Of a DNA stretch of 64,000 nucleotides, positions 23,528 to 34,350 are shown in pieces (within the stretch, counting starts at the first letter, position 1; each line of letters begins with the position of its first letter). This stretch comes from Primula veris (Eukaryota > Streptophyta > Magnoliopsida > Ericales > Primulaceae). A program made the translations under genes and the position numbers. The notes beneath the pieces were generated by a model, which was given only the letters and a program-made list of their open reading frames with translations, ran no database searches and was not told where the DNA came from. Where the stretch lies: the NCBI GenBank assembly GCA_963682055.1, contig OY821748.1, positions 873,001 to 937,000 of the forward strand, written 5' to 3'.

Positions 23528-25368
23528 GATGGCTGGAAATATTCTAACATGAAGCCTTAGTGCCACGTGGATGGTGATGATTGGCCAGGATGAGAAAGGA
23601 CAGGGTGGCATCTTTGAGCAAAAAGACAAAGAAAAGTAGGTTGGCTCCTTTTTTTTTTTTTTTGTACGTTTTATTGTTTTGTTTACAACTTTACATTTGA
23701 GGATTCTTTTTATAAAGTGAATTTTAATATGGCCTGGGGAGGGTAGACACACTATTTACACACAAATTTCATATTTTTTAATTAATAAAATACATATTTA
23801 TTTATTTAAATATACATAAAATATAATGTATAATTTGATAAATCAAAATATAAATATTCAACGTAAAAAAAACTCAATGTACTAAAAACTCAAATAAAAA
23901 TATAGTAAAACCCTATTTTAGTGTACCCTAAATTTAAATATTAATTTAAAATAAGAAAAAATATTAAATTTAGTATTAGTAATATATGTATATATATATA
24001 ACTCACTAATTTCATACATGTATATTTGAAGGAATAAAAATATATTTTTTAATAAAAATATATTATTATACATATTCGAGCGTACAATACATGTAATGGA
24101 ATACGTAAATTAGTACGTAAAAATCTATTTTTTAATATATTTTTCATTTTAATATTAATATAGGTCTAAATTGGCACATGCTGCATAATCTTAGACTTAT
24201 AGGAGCTGGTAACAAAACAATTATTGCGGATATCACGGGCTAGGGAAAAATTTGTCAAAAATAAACAAGCTTTTGTGCATGTAGGGAGTTGAAAAAATAT
24301 GACAAAATTTCAAGGATTTGGCCCTCAATCAACTAAGAATCTTGTTATTGTCCACCATTTGTGCACTTTTTAAACCAAATGGTTACTGTAATTATTCCCA
24401 AACCGACTATAACATTTTATTTTGGACCAAGTTAATGATTGGAACCAGCTCCACATATATGACTACGAAGATGGAATTACAAATAATATGTTGCTTTTGC
24501 AGCGGTGGCGGAATCAGGATTGTAAAATGAGTCGGTGAGAGTTGAAACACTAAAATTTAAACGTTTTGATCAAAATACATAGAAAAATTTTTGTTTTTTT
24601 CATCAAAAATTTTTAAATGAGGGGACTGCAGCCCCCGACTGTCCCTAGCTAGTTACTTTACTGTTTTGAAGATTTGATATATTGACCATACCAACTCGAA
24701 CAAATACAAGTGTATGTGGTGTGAGCATCTTAGTGAGGCGTACTTTGGTTAGAAGCATGGTTGATTAGGAATAGAGCCTATATGCATGCCTTGTTTAATT
24801 GCAGTTTATAAGCTCACGCTTTTTGCTCTATCATTTCGAAACCGTGTCACATTTAGTGGACCGGCTTAAAAGCTGAGGTTACCTGGGGTTTTATCCTGAA
24901 TGAGGTAAAAGATTTAAGCAGCTGGATGAACCTAATTTTCATTAGTTTCTATAAATCTTAAGAAATCCAGTTTATCTGCTTAAAAGTGACAACTAAATTT
25001 AGTTTTACTCTGAAACAATCGCAAGAAGAAACAGCTATGAGACTACTTATATTTGATTCTTGGCGTGAATGATTGATGATTGTATTTTGTTCGTAATGCA
25101 TTATAAACTGCATTCTTTTAGGCATAAAGTTTAAGTGGTTTTAGAAGTTTTTGGTACTTCTTTGACTTGTATTTGTAGATTCGATAAAGGAATTGGAGGC
25201 ATGGTTAATAAATCAATATGACAAAAAAAAAAAAAAAAAAAAAACTTGGATTGACAAGAACTCGTTTATTTTTATTCTTAAATGATCTGAATAGAGATGA
25301 ATCCGATGATCAAGTGAAGAACATGAAAAACTTCAAGAAGGTTATTGTAGTTGTGATGAATGTAGAAC
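23528..25368. other. Intergenic DNA with transposon scraps
   Basis: AT-rich, with a poly-A run near 25219-25243. A possible hAT scrap lies at about 24500-24660 (starts CAGCGGTGGCGGAATCAGG, ends near GTCCCTAGCTAG). No supportable gene. Confidence 0.4.
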
Positions 25369-25724
25369 CACTACAACACAACAGCAATACAGCGACGGAT
25401 TTTTCCGTCGCTAAAACGTGAAATCCGTCGCAGATTGGCTCTTTGTGACGAAAATTTCCGTCTCTGATTTCCGTAGCTAAAGTGCTTGTGGCTAAATGTT
25501 TGCTACGGAAATCTTATTCCGTAGCTATTTAGTGACATTATAGCGACGGATTTTCCGTCTCTAAGTTTTGTATTTAGTGACATTATTGTTGGGTTTTTGG
25601 TACTATTTCGAATACAATAATGAAAGGACAATAAATAAAAGAGACAGGAACGCAAAGGAAATAAACAATTTTATTTCTCACAATTGGAATATGAATTACA
25701 ATTCCTGACTCAACAAATAAATAA

Positions 25725-26040
25725 AACTGCTGGACTGAAATAAAGAAACTGCCGGACTGTTTTAAAGAAACTGCCGGACTGGTTTTACAGAAACTGCCGG
25801 ACTGGTTTTACAGAAACTGCCGGACTGGTTTTAACAAACTGCCGGACTGGTTTTAAACAAAACTGCCGGACTGGTTTTAAACAAAACTGCCGGACTGGTT
25901 TTAACAAACTGCCGGACTGGTTTTAAACAAACTGCCGGACTGGTTTTGAACAAAACAAACTGGACTGGTTTTAAAGCATAAAAAACTGCCGGACTGGTTT
26001 TTAACAAATAAAAAACTGCCGGACTGGTTTTTGTAAATAC
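25725..26040 (-). repeat. Minisatellite, about 13 units of 22-25 bp
   Basis: The unit AAACTGCCGGACTGGTTTTA plus 2-6 A/C-rich bases repeats head to tail, with a few variant units (for example CTGCTGGACTG at the left edge). It lies in the transcribed part of the solo LTR. A purine-rich zone built of ACAGAAAGTAAA-like words follows up to about 26220. Confidence 0.9.
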
Positions 26041-26451
26041 TGGAAATTACAGAACTGAAAAGTAAATAACAGAATCGAAAGACTGAAAGTAAACAGTACT
26101 GAAATGTAAATACAGAAAAGAAACAGTACAGGAAAGTAAATTACAGAAATGAAACGGTACTGAAAGGAAATGGACAGAAAGTAAAAGACTGAAAAATAAA
26201 TAACAGAAAGTAAAAGAAGAGGCAACTGCTGAGCAGTTTCCCTTAAACAATATTTCCCGAACCACCTTTAAAGGTTTCTGGTTTCGGGACTTTGTTCCCA
26301 AGGTACAACTTCTATCTCAGAGTGGCTCGTATGGAAACCGGCACCGAACCACAGGTCGAGCTGTTGGTGGTGCGGTTCTCTCTCACTAAGTGTATGCTTA
26401 TGCTGTGAGTTGTGTGTATGATGGTGTACTGAAATGAGAGGGGGATGGCTG

Positions 26452-26460
26452 CCTTTTATA
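26452..26460 (-). promoter_or_regulatory. TATA box of the solo LTR
   Basis: TATAAAAGG on the minus strand, followed by a CCCCCTCTCATTTCAG stretch that would form the transcription start region. Position within the LTR is consistent with a U3-R boundary. Confidence 0.6.
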
Positions 26461-26636
26461 GGCTCTACTGAAACCGCAACCATAAATGTTGGTCTTTAAT
26501 TCTGGGAGTTACACCCCCAGAATCCGCTCAATCAATTCTGAAACCGCAGCATTTACTCTCATTCATTGCTGACGTTTCTCTTGCTGGAAACTCTAGGGAC
26601 TCCTTTTGTATTTTATACAAAACTCCCTATTCGGGT

Positions 26637-26830
26637 TTGGACCCAAGACCCAAGACCCAAGACCCGAGACCCGAGACATTCCCCAAATCCCAAATCCCAA
26701 ATCCCAAATCCCAAATCCCAAATCCCAAATCCCCACGCCCACGCCCACGCCCGTGCCCGTGCCCGTGCCCGAGCCCGAGACCCGAGACCCGAGACACGAG
26801 ACACGAGACACGAGACACGAGCGAGCGCGC
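26637..26830 (-). repeat. Compound 6-8 bp microsatellite, G-quadruplex-prone on the minus strand
   Basis: Successive blocks of CCAAGAC, CCGAGAC, CCCAAAT (about six), CCCACG, CCCGTG, CCCGAG and ACACGAG. On the minus strand this gives many GGG runs separated by 3-4 bases (GGGATTTGGGATTTGGG). It sits in the U3 part of the solo LTR, about 180-370 bp upstream of its TATA box. All overlapping frames stay open because of the short period; none is a gene. Confidence 0.9.
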
Positions 26831-27897
26831 GTGTGTGGTACACAATAATACTCTTAGGTGTATGTGGACATGTTAGTTTAATAACTACATGGGTTGGTAT
26901 GGTATATATATTGTAAGATTAACTCTTAATCTTCCAATATGGGATTATACTAAATGGTTTTTCTCATTAACCATTTCGTTTTTCCAGATTTGAGCTTCCG
27001 AGGTACCAACTTTGAAGCCAATTTGTATTCACACCCATTCTCCGAATAGGTCATGTGATATACCGTTACGAAGCTCGTCACACGGGCTACTCAACCACGT
27101 TGATTACGGTATAAACAACTCAGCGCTGTTACACGAAATAATGACTCGAAGTTGGTCCAGTGACCATTCGGAAACACCCATGTTTTCACATGTTTTTCCA
27201 ACAATTATAGCGACGGATTTTCCGTCTCTAAGTTTTGATGTTGCTACAAAATTCCGTAGCAAAAGTCTCACAAAACCAATTATATAGAATAAATTACAAT
27301 ATAAATATAGTATAACAGTGAATAGTTACCCACGAATATACATGGCTATTCCGTCGCAATTTTTTTTATTATAATATATTTTTTATTTTGATATTTAATT
27401 TAATATATATTAGAAATTTATCAATATGACAAACCCGTGCCAATTCCGTCACACTAGTGTGATTATTTAAATAAAAAAATATTTTAATACAATTAACAGA
27501 ATTAATTTTATTAATTAAATAAAAAATAAATTTATTAAGTAAACATTAATAGATATAAATAAAACTAATCCATAAGCCAAATAACATGCTATAATGATAA
27601 ACAAAATTTAACTGAATTCATATTACATAACAGTACCGATACTAGCAAATATTACATGTCCAAAATATTAAAATGTCATAAAAGGTTCACATACTTCCAT
27701 GACCCACTAAACATCAACGGTTCCTATGCAAGTAAGATTACATGCCCAAAATACTAAAGTCATAACCTACTCAGATGTTTTACATACTACCGTGACCAAT
27801 TAAATATCAACGCTACCGATACTTACAAGATGTATACACAAAACATTAGTCATAACCTACTAGGATAAGTTCACATACTACAATAACATAATAGATA

Positions 27898-28068
27898 CTA
27901 AGCATCGTCATAAACACCAACATTACGCTCGCCACCGCTTTCAACACTTTCCCCCGCACCATTCTCACCTCCGCGGTTACCGAAATCGGATTGATCTGCT
28001 GGCGCATCTCGCGACGGTTGTGTGTTTTGACTGATACGTTGCAACAATGATTGGACCACAACTGGCAC
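27898..28068 (-). pseudogene. Possible C-terminal remnant of a CACTA-encoded protein
   Basis: A minus-strand frame of about 56 residues ending at the TAG at 27898-27900 is hydrophilic and Gly/Glu/Asn-rich (QSLLQRISQNTQPSRDAP, then a GGENGAGESVESGG tail). Its place inside the CACTA-like element suggests the end of a transposase or accessory protein, but no diagnostic domain is present. Confidence 0.3.
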
Positions 28069-28100
28069 AAAACATTAGTCATAACCTATTAGGATAAGTT

Positions 28101-28228
28101 AACTATCCTTGCTGGTGATTGTTTACGAATTTACCGGAATAAAACTTCAAGAAGGTTATTGTAGTTGTGATGAATGTAGAACTATCCTTGCTGGTGATTG
28201 TTTACGAATTTACCGGAATAAAACTTCA
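28101..28228. repeat. 79-bp tandem duplication of element flank
   Basis: AACTATCCTTGCTGGTGATTG and the following sequence occur at 28101 and again at 28180. The segment between them (AAGAAGGTTATTGTAGTTG to AATGTAGAAC) is also the left flank of the CACTA-like element (25335-25368). Confidence 0.85.
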
Positions 28229-28371
28229 CCAAGGTTACTGGTTTTTTTCCTTAAATCAACACATTAATGATAATGTGTCTGGTTATTGCCTAATGTAGTA
28301 GCAAAGTTTAGATTTGATAGTGAATCGTCTTCACTCCATAATACATTTAACATGTTTTTCTCTATAGCCTT

Positions 28372-28758
28372 TGGGCGTGTTTGTTTGAGGGGTTATAGAA
28401 CGAGACTTCACTGCTAATGCGGCGGGACTAATAATGATGTGTTTGTTGAACACAATAGTCTCATTACTAATAGTTTCATTGGACTCTTAATACGTCTAAA
28501 ACCCTCATTTTCTAATACCAACTTTACATAGTATTAGAAATACCGAAGTTTCACGTGGATGTTAAAAAGTCGAAAATACCATTTATAGTTTGATAATCTA
28601 ATTCATTTCCAATTTGGTTAAAAAGAGTTCTCGTTCACTCTTTTAGTTTGTTAACATATTTTTTTCTCCTCTTTAAAATTATATCATTACACAAATTAAT
28701 CTCATCGAAAATAGTAGTGCAACCAAACGGAAAATAGTAGTGCAACCAAACGGGGCCT
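28372..28758. mobile_element. Possible hAT-type MITE
   Basis: Starts GGGCGTGTTTGTTTG and ends CAACCAAACGGGGCC, an approximate inverted repeat of a type common in plant hAT MITEs. The last about 24 bases are tandemly duplicated. No convincing 8-bp target duplication found. Confidence 0.4.
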
Positions 28759-29199
28759 ATACATAATATACGATACATATATATAATTATATATTTTGCT
28801 AGTTACCTGTTAGGATATAAATGTAAATTTGTAAAATAGTTCAAACTCAATAAAAATCAAACAAACAATTCATTGATATTTCATGTATGTAATAATAGTT
28901 ACGACTTTATTTGTTATCCTGCCATAGTCTGAATGTACTAATAATCCCGGTACTATTAATACTATAACGAAAGGAGGCATTTATGACTTGTAATGGTCTT
29001 GATCTTGTGGGTATGCTTTGTGTAATCTTTCGGTTTGGAAGATCAAAAAGATATAATTAGGGATAACAATTTGAAGCACGGCCCAAAAAGCCCTTTTTAA
29101 TTGTTTTAGTATTTTTCCAATTATTTTTTGACTTGTTTTTTTTTTCCCTTTATTATGTTGTTTAAAGACTAAACACTATAAAATAATGTTTGATTTAAT

Positions 29200-29355
29200 G
29201 TGAGTTAAAAGTTGTCACAAGACTGTCACTAATTTAAAAAACTGTCGCAAATTGACTAAACTGTCACAAATCCGTCACAAAAACCGTCGCTAATAAACTC
29301 GTAACAAAAAATACCGTCACTAATCCCGTCGCTATTTGGGTATTTTTTTTTAGTG
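29200..29355. mobile_element. Terminal segment of a CACTA transposon
   Basis: Ends in TTTTTTTTTAGTG and contains repeated CTGTCAC, CCGTCGCTAAT and CCCGTCGCTATTTGGG motifs; as reverse complement it starts CACTAAAA. This is the sub-terminal and terminal layout of a CACTA element. It could be the far end of the element starting at 25369 (flank AAA versus AAC) or a separate fragment. Confidence 0.55.
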
Positions 29356-29362
29356 AAACTTA

Positions 29363-30078
29363 TTGGGTAAAATGCAAATAACCCCCTAACACTATGGGTC
29401 ATTTGCAAATAACCCTCAAGAACTATCAACTCTTGCAAATCCATATGCCATCTTTTAAATGATACTCCATCCGTCCATAAACAAATGTCCATTACGAAAA
29501 TACGTGTAATTTTGACCGATAATTTTTTCATATCTAGATTGCCGAAAAAAATTATTTTAAAAGTTAATAACGTAGTTCATGGTTAGAACTATATGATGAA
29601 ATTTTTAATTTTTTCATTTCGACAATTTTGATATGAAAAATTTAATGGTAAAAATAGTACGTATTTTCGTAAGGGACATTTGTTTAGGAACGGAGGGAAT
29701 ATAACTTTATTCTCAATGATCCGTTTTGGTTGATTTCTTATTTATCATAATAAATTATTTGATATTCATGCATGTCAAGTATTTTTTTACGGACAAACAC
29801 GGAAATAGATTTTTTTACTACAACAATACTATTTTTTAATTAAGCCTCTCGTGATCAATTTTTTAGGATAATTGCAATATTAACTCGTGTGAAATGGTAA
29901 CCTAAATATATCAAACAAATAATTTTGTAAAACAGACAAATGAATAAAAAGTTATGTCATTTTAAAGATGAACTTGGGATTATTTAATAGTTTGTGGGGA
30001 TTAATTGAAAGAATTGATAGTTTTTGGGGGTTATTTGAAAATTACCCATAATTACAGGGTTTTTTTGCATTTTACTCA
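29363..30078. mobile_element. Inverted-repeat element just upstream of the PPR gene
   Basis: Left arm GTAAAATGCAAATAACC...CAACTCTTGCAAATCC pairs with a right arm ending GCATTTTACTC. Arms are about 80 bp. A Stowaway MITE sits inside it. The right arm ends about 140 bp before the PPR start codon. Confidence 0.6.
29465..29699. mobile_element. Stowaway (Tc1/mariner) MITE
   Basis: Left end CTCCATCCGTCC, right end GGAACGGAGGGAA, flanked by TA on both sides (29463-29464, 29700-29701). The interior is AT-rich, with the paired TTTTGACC/ATTTCGACAATTTTGATA words typical of these elements. Confidence 0.8.
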
Positions 30079-30219
30079 AACATATTCGGCGCAAAATTCA
30101 GTTCAGATTTTAAAACCATGTTTTCAATTTTTTTATTTTCTAAACCAGTTTCTATTTTTTCTAACCCAATTTGACAAATGCAAAATGGGTATTTGTAAAC
30201 TAATTAGTGATTTAATAAA

Positions 30220-32088
30220 ATGCCTAGAAATTTGGTCAAAATCACAACACAGATTAAATCCCTTGCAAGAACCGGAAATGTTAATTCGGCACGTAAACTG
30301 TTCGATGAAATGCATCAAAGAGATATTATCGCTTGGAACACAATGCTCAGTAGTTATTCTCATTTGGGTTTATACCAAAAAGCCTTTTTTCTTTTTCGTA
30401 GTCTCGTTTTCGATACAAGTCCCGACGATTTCTCGTTCACTTCTGTTTTGAGCGCTTGCTCGGGAGCGTTAAAGATCGAATACGGACTTCAAGTCCATGC
30501 AAAAGCTGTTGTTTTTGGTTATGATTATTTTTTACCGGTGAATAACGCGCTTGTTAATATGTATGGAAAGTGTTTACGCCCTTTTTGTGCTGATAGAGTG
30601 TTTCGGGAGATGGGTCTAAGAAATGACTTGTCGTGGTGTTCGTTACTTTTTGCATATACGAATTCCTTCCTTTTTGAGGATTCTCGTCGTGTTTTTGATG
30701 CAATGCCGAATAAGGTGGTTGTAGCTTGGAATACCATGATTGCTGGTTATGCTCGGTATGGTGAAGTTGCACTTTGTTTTGGTTTGTTTAAGGAGATGCT
30801 ATCGAGTTCATATAGGCCGGATCAGTGGACATTTAGTGCGGTTATGAATGTTTGTGCAGAGTCTAAAGATTGTTCTATTGGTTATTCCATTCACTCGATG
30901 ACCCTTAAAAGTGGTTGGAGTTTAGCTGTAGAGGCGAGTAATTCAATTTTGAGTTTTTATGCTAAGGTAGGTAGTAAAGACGATTTCATGAAGATAAATG
31001 AGTCCATTAAAGTTCTAACCCAGGTGTCTTTTAACGCGATAATCGACGCTTACATGAAATTCGGAGAACCCCAAAAGGCTTTTCTTGTGTTTCAACAAGC
31101 ATGTGACAATAACATTATTTCATGGACATCGATGATAAGTGGGTATTCAAAAAATGGGGAAGAGGAGCTAGCTTTAAGCTTCTTTGTCACTATGATGAGA
31201 GATTGTTGTAGACCAGATGATTTCGCATTTGGGGCAATCTTGCAAGCTTGTTCAAACTGGGCAACACTAAAGCATGGCCACATGGTTCATAGTTTGGTAA
31301 TTCGTTATGGTTTTCATGCATATGCTTATGTTGGCAATGGCTTAATCAACATGTACGCGAAGTGCGGGGATATAAGTGGTGCAGAGGAGGCATTTTCTGA
31401 CATTTTCAATAAGGATTTAGTATCTTGGAACGCCTTATTGTTTGCATTTGCATTTCATGGACAAGCTGCTCGAGCTCTATTCCTTTATGAAGACATGAGT
31501 AAAATTGGAGTAAAACCGGATAAAGTGACCTTTATTGGTTTGCTAGTGAGTTGTAGTCACTCAGGTCTTATTGAAAAAGGAAAAGCTCTTTTCGCATCAA
31601 TGAGTTCCATTTACGGTATTTCCCCTGAAATTGACCATGTAGTATGTGTGGTAGATATGCTTGCTCGGGGTGGGTATTTAGAAGAGGCGAGAGATTGGGC
31701 CAGGAATTATGCGAAAATTGGAACGAATATTGCTTTTAATGAAGCTATTTTGGGAGCATGTTCTTGTCATGGAGATTTATCGATTGGAGCGAAACTTGGG
31801 GGAGAGTTGCAACTTTTGAATCCTCAAAACGAGATGAATTACGTGTTATTGTCAAACTTGTATAGTGCGAGCGGGCAATGGGCAGAAGTAGAGACGATAA
31901 GGAAATTAATGGTGAAGAAAAATGTCAAGAAAATTCCGGGATGTAGTTGGATAGAAGTTGAAAACCGGGTGCTCACTTTTCTCGCGGGAAAGGATTCGAA
32001 TACACAGTTCGAAGTTATAAGTGAGACATTGTGTGCTCTTGAGCAAGGAATGAGAAATCCATGTTTTCTTGTGAAAGAGGTTGAATAG
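30220..32088 (+). CDS. Pentatricopeptide repeat protein, PLS class with E domain (At2g36980-like)
   Basis: A single 622-residue exon. PPR proteins bind organellar RNA one base per repeat pair; E-type PLS proteins usually specify C-to-U editing sites in mitochondria or plastids. Repeats of 31-36 residues run from about residue 10 to 520, with recurring signatures ARKLFDEMHQRDIIAWNTML, NALVNMYGKC, VGNGLINMYAKCGDI, DLVSWNALLFAFAFHGQA and KPDKVTFIGLLVSCSHSGLI. The end matches the E motif (VLLSNLYSASGQWAEVETIR, then KKIPGCSWIEVENRVLTF) and stops without a DYW deaminase domain. Order and length resemble the Arabidopsis mitochondrial protein At2g36980; this is from memory, not a search. The targeting peptide is short and unconvincing. 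No intron, frameshift or truncation is visible. Confidence 0.93.
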   Translation: MPRNLVKITTQIKSLARTGNVNSARKLFDEMHQRDIIAWNTMLSSYSHLGLYQKAFFLFRSLVFDTSPDDFSFTSVLSACSGALKIEYGLQVHAKAVVFGYDYFLPVNNALVNMYGKCLRPFCADRVFREMGLRNDLSWCSLLFAYTNSFLFEDSRRVFDAMPNKVVVAWNTMIAGYARYGEVALCFGLFKEMLSSSYRPDQWTFSAVMNVCAESKDCSIGYSIHSMTLKSGWSLAVEASNSILSFYAKVGSKDDFMKINESIKVLTQVSFNAIIDAYMKFGEPQKAFLVFQQACDNNIISWTSMISGYSKNGEEELALSFFVTMMRDCCRPDDFAFGAILQACSNWATLKHGHMVHSLVIRYGFHAYAYVGNGLINMYAKCGDISGAEEAFSDIFNKDLVSWNALLFAFAFHGQAARALFLYEDMSKIGVKPDKVTFIGLLVSCSHSGLIEKGKALFASMSSIYGISPEIDHVVCVVDMLARGGYLEEARDWARNYAKIGTNIAFNEAILGACSCHGDLSIGAKLGGELQLLNPQNEMNYVLLSNLYSASGQWAEVETIRKLMVKKNVKKIPGCSWIEVENRVLTFLAGKDSNTQFEVISETLCALEQGMRNPCFLVKEVE

Positions 32089-33739
32089 TGATTTTGTAAC
32101 TTACAAATAACAAATTAATCTTACTGTATATTTTATTTATTTATTACAGTATTAGAGCTGGGTTTACAGCTTTGTAGTGTACTTATTTATTGTTTAACAA
32201 ATGCTTTGCTAGTATCTAATTTTGAAAGATATGAAATAACTTATTTTATTTACATTAACATTGTTTTTGTTTTTTGTCTTTTGTCTTTTGTAAAATACGA
32301 ATATTATCTGTCACGTTTTTCCATGATTTAATTCCAATTTACTAACTGATTTGTTCTATTATTTGCTACGTTGATCACATGTTATAAATTTCGCGATATG
32401 TATCATAGATTCCGAGAAACTCGTTTTTTTCTTTCGTGAACTGCATTTTATGCCTCGTGTGGTCATATAATTAACGAGTCAGCATTCATCTACTGTAAAT
32501 TATATGGTGTTATCAAATTTGAATACTTTCCAAAATCCCGACTTCTCCGAAATTAAATTTGGATTGAAAAGATTGAAAAAATTAAAAAAAATGAACTTAT
32601 TTTGGTGTTCTATAATTCAGGTGTTGACTCATTATAAGCAATATTTGAAAGTGTTTTTTGGATTTTTGTTGTTCAAACTTCAAACTATGATTAGATATAA
32701 GGGTACACCGTACACCACTCGGAATTCGACAAAAAACTGTATCGTTTATGATACATGTTTTGCTGAAAAAATATAAATTTATTTCCCAAAATATATTTTC
32801 TTTTGTGCCTTAGTTGCTTCGGTAATGAGTTTTTTTTTTTTTTTTTTAACTAAAAATTTGGACCATTTCTCAATTTATCCGTGCCATCCTTGAAAAACGC
32901 ACATGACATGCACACCCCTAACATTTATCCAATTAACCTGAGTATGCTAATTGAATGACTTTTTAAAGTTCATTATAATATGTATGAAAGCTGATAGGTC
33001 GGTATGCAAATCGTTAACCGTTGATAAAAACGAATTGTCTTTTGGAATTATGTTTTTTTTCATAAATAGTTAAATATGCTAAATGATTAATATTGGTTAA
33101 GTATGGTTAAAATTGTTTATAATTTGTTATCAAATGTTAAATATGTTAACCGATTAATATTGTTTCCATAATTTATGTTTATTAAAGATATAATTTATTT
33201 TATTTTGGTAATGGCATAATGATTTGATAGTGTATGGGTATAAATGCAACTTGTGTTTGCATTTAATGTAACTTAATTATGAAAGTATATTAATATTTTA
33301 ATCGATGCCTCGGGGGCACTCGTTAGCCAAACCGTATGTTTATATGTGTATTTGAGAATGAATCTTGTCGGACACGCAAGTAGCCAAGTGACATTTAATT
33401 TGAATTTTGGTGCGTTATCAACTTTTCACATAAAGCGTAATATTTTGGCAAATCATCTTCGTCGCTATACAATTCCCAAAACTGACAAAGTTGTTCTGGA
33501 AATTTCTGACTATCGAAATTAAAAAAATCTGGTTCGGTAATTTCATAACTTCTTCACGAGAATTACTTTTCCCCTAAGAATTTGGATCTATTTCGTCGAT
33601 CACATGAGCTGTGCGCATTATCGGATTCCGAGGCTGGATAGAATAGACTAAAATGCAGGGAAACTATTGATTCTCTCCTCAGTTACACTATCTATAATTA
33701 AGTTTTAATTCACATTTTAATCAAAAAGCATGTTCCGAC
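32089..33739. other. AT-rich intergenic DNA
   Basis: Holds the PPR 3' untranslated region and a poly-T run near 32830. No gene or defined repeat recognised. Confidence 0.45.
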
Positions 33740-34110
33740 CGACCAAGATGCAACCTCCGACGAGCACGACGCGATATCAAAACCAGTCGGGCCAAAAAAT
33801 GGCTAGGCCCAAATCTCAACCATTTGTTGACTCGACCCAAAACTTCATTGGCCCAAATCTCGATTGATATTTGGTCGGGGCCCAAAACTAGCTTGGCCCA
33901 AATCTCGATTGATATTTGGGTAGGGCCCAAAACTAGCTTGAGTCAAATGTCAATCCAAATCTCGATTGACATTTGACCCGGCGCAAAAGTAGCTTGGCCC
34001 AAATCTTGACCGATTTTTGGCCCGGCCCAAAACAATGTAGGCCCAAAATTCGACCGATCCAAAATCGAGCCGGCCCAAAATCGACAAGACCCAAAACTGT
34101 AAAACCCTAG
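33740..34110. repeat. Degenerate minisatellite with GGCCCAAAA core
   Basis: Imperfect units of about 40-60 bp share TTGGCCCAAATCTCGATTGA and GGGCCCAAAACTAGCTTG. They create spurious minus-strand frames. The repeat ends about 100 bp before the probable leader of the J-domain gene. Confidence 0.75.
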
Positions 34111-34214
34111 AGAGGAAGGGCAAAAATGGAAGTTTTGAGTAAAAAAAAAACACCAAAATTACATACAAAATCTCAATTGTTGGGTCAAATAGGTAATTAA
34201 ACTAAACCAGAGGG

Positions 34215-34318
34215 GCTTTCATTCTCTCTTCACTTTCTCTGTATTAATCTTCCCGCGAGCCTCAATTTATTTGTTTAATTTTATTTTTATCATTTTGGGG
34301 CTTTTAACGGACAAGTAA

Positions 34319-34350
<32 letters not shown>

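Larger units (their letters stand above)
25587..27203 (-). mobile_element. Solo LTR (1617 bp) inside the CACTA-like element
   Basis: Ends are TGTTGG...CCAACA and ATTAT is duplicated on both sides (25582-25586, 27204-27208), so this is a clean insertion. I see no primer-binding site, coding region or second LTR, so it is a solo LTR left by recombination between LTRs. A TATA box on the minus strand (26452-26460) gives the direction. It contains a 13-copy minisatellite downstream of the TATA box and a C-rich compound microsatellite upstream. The superfamily cannot be assigned without internal sequence. Confidence 0.85.
25369..28100. mobile_element. CACTA-like (En/Spm) element with one recognisable end, interrupted by a solo LTR
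   Basis: The left end starts CACTACAACACAACAG and carries sub-terminal repeats of the GCGACGGATTTTCCGTCGC type, characteristic of plant CACTA elements; the same repeats resume after the solo LTR (27209 onward). Flank AAC occurs at 25366-25368 and 28101-28103, and the uninterrupted flank sequence is present at about 28146-28230. The right side lacks a TAGTG terminus and ends in a second copy of an internal segment (CATTAGTCATAACCTA), as if repair was incomplete. Orientation of any transposase would be minus. Confidence 0.6.

Noticed and set aside
26637..26830. Telomere-like repeat
   Set aside because: The unit is CCCAAAT/ATTTGGG, not the plant telomere CCCTAAA.
26566..26916. Up to six overlapping frames on both strands
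   Set aside because: Short-period C-rich repeat without stops; no domain, no codon bias.
27012..27287. 91-codon plus-strand frame
   Set aside because: Crosses the right border of the solo LTR into the CACTA element; no domain and against the LTR direction.
33721..34168. Two minus-strand frames with repeated IEIWA motifs
   Set aside because: Product of the GGCCCAAA minisatellite.
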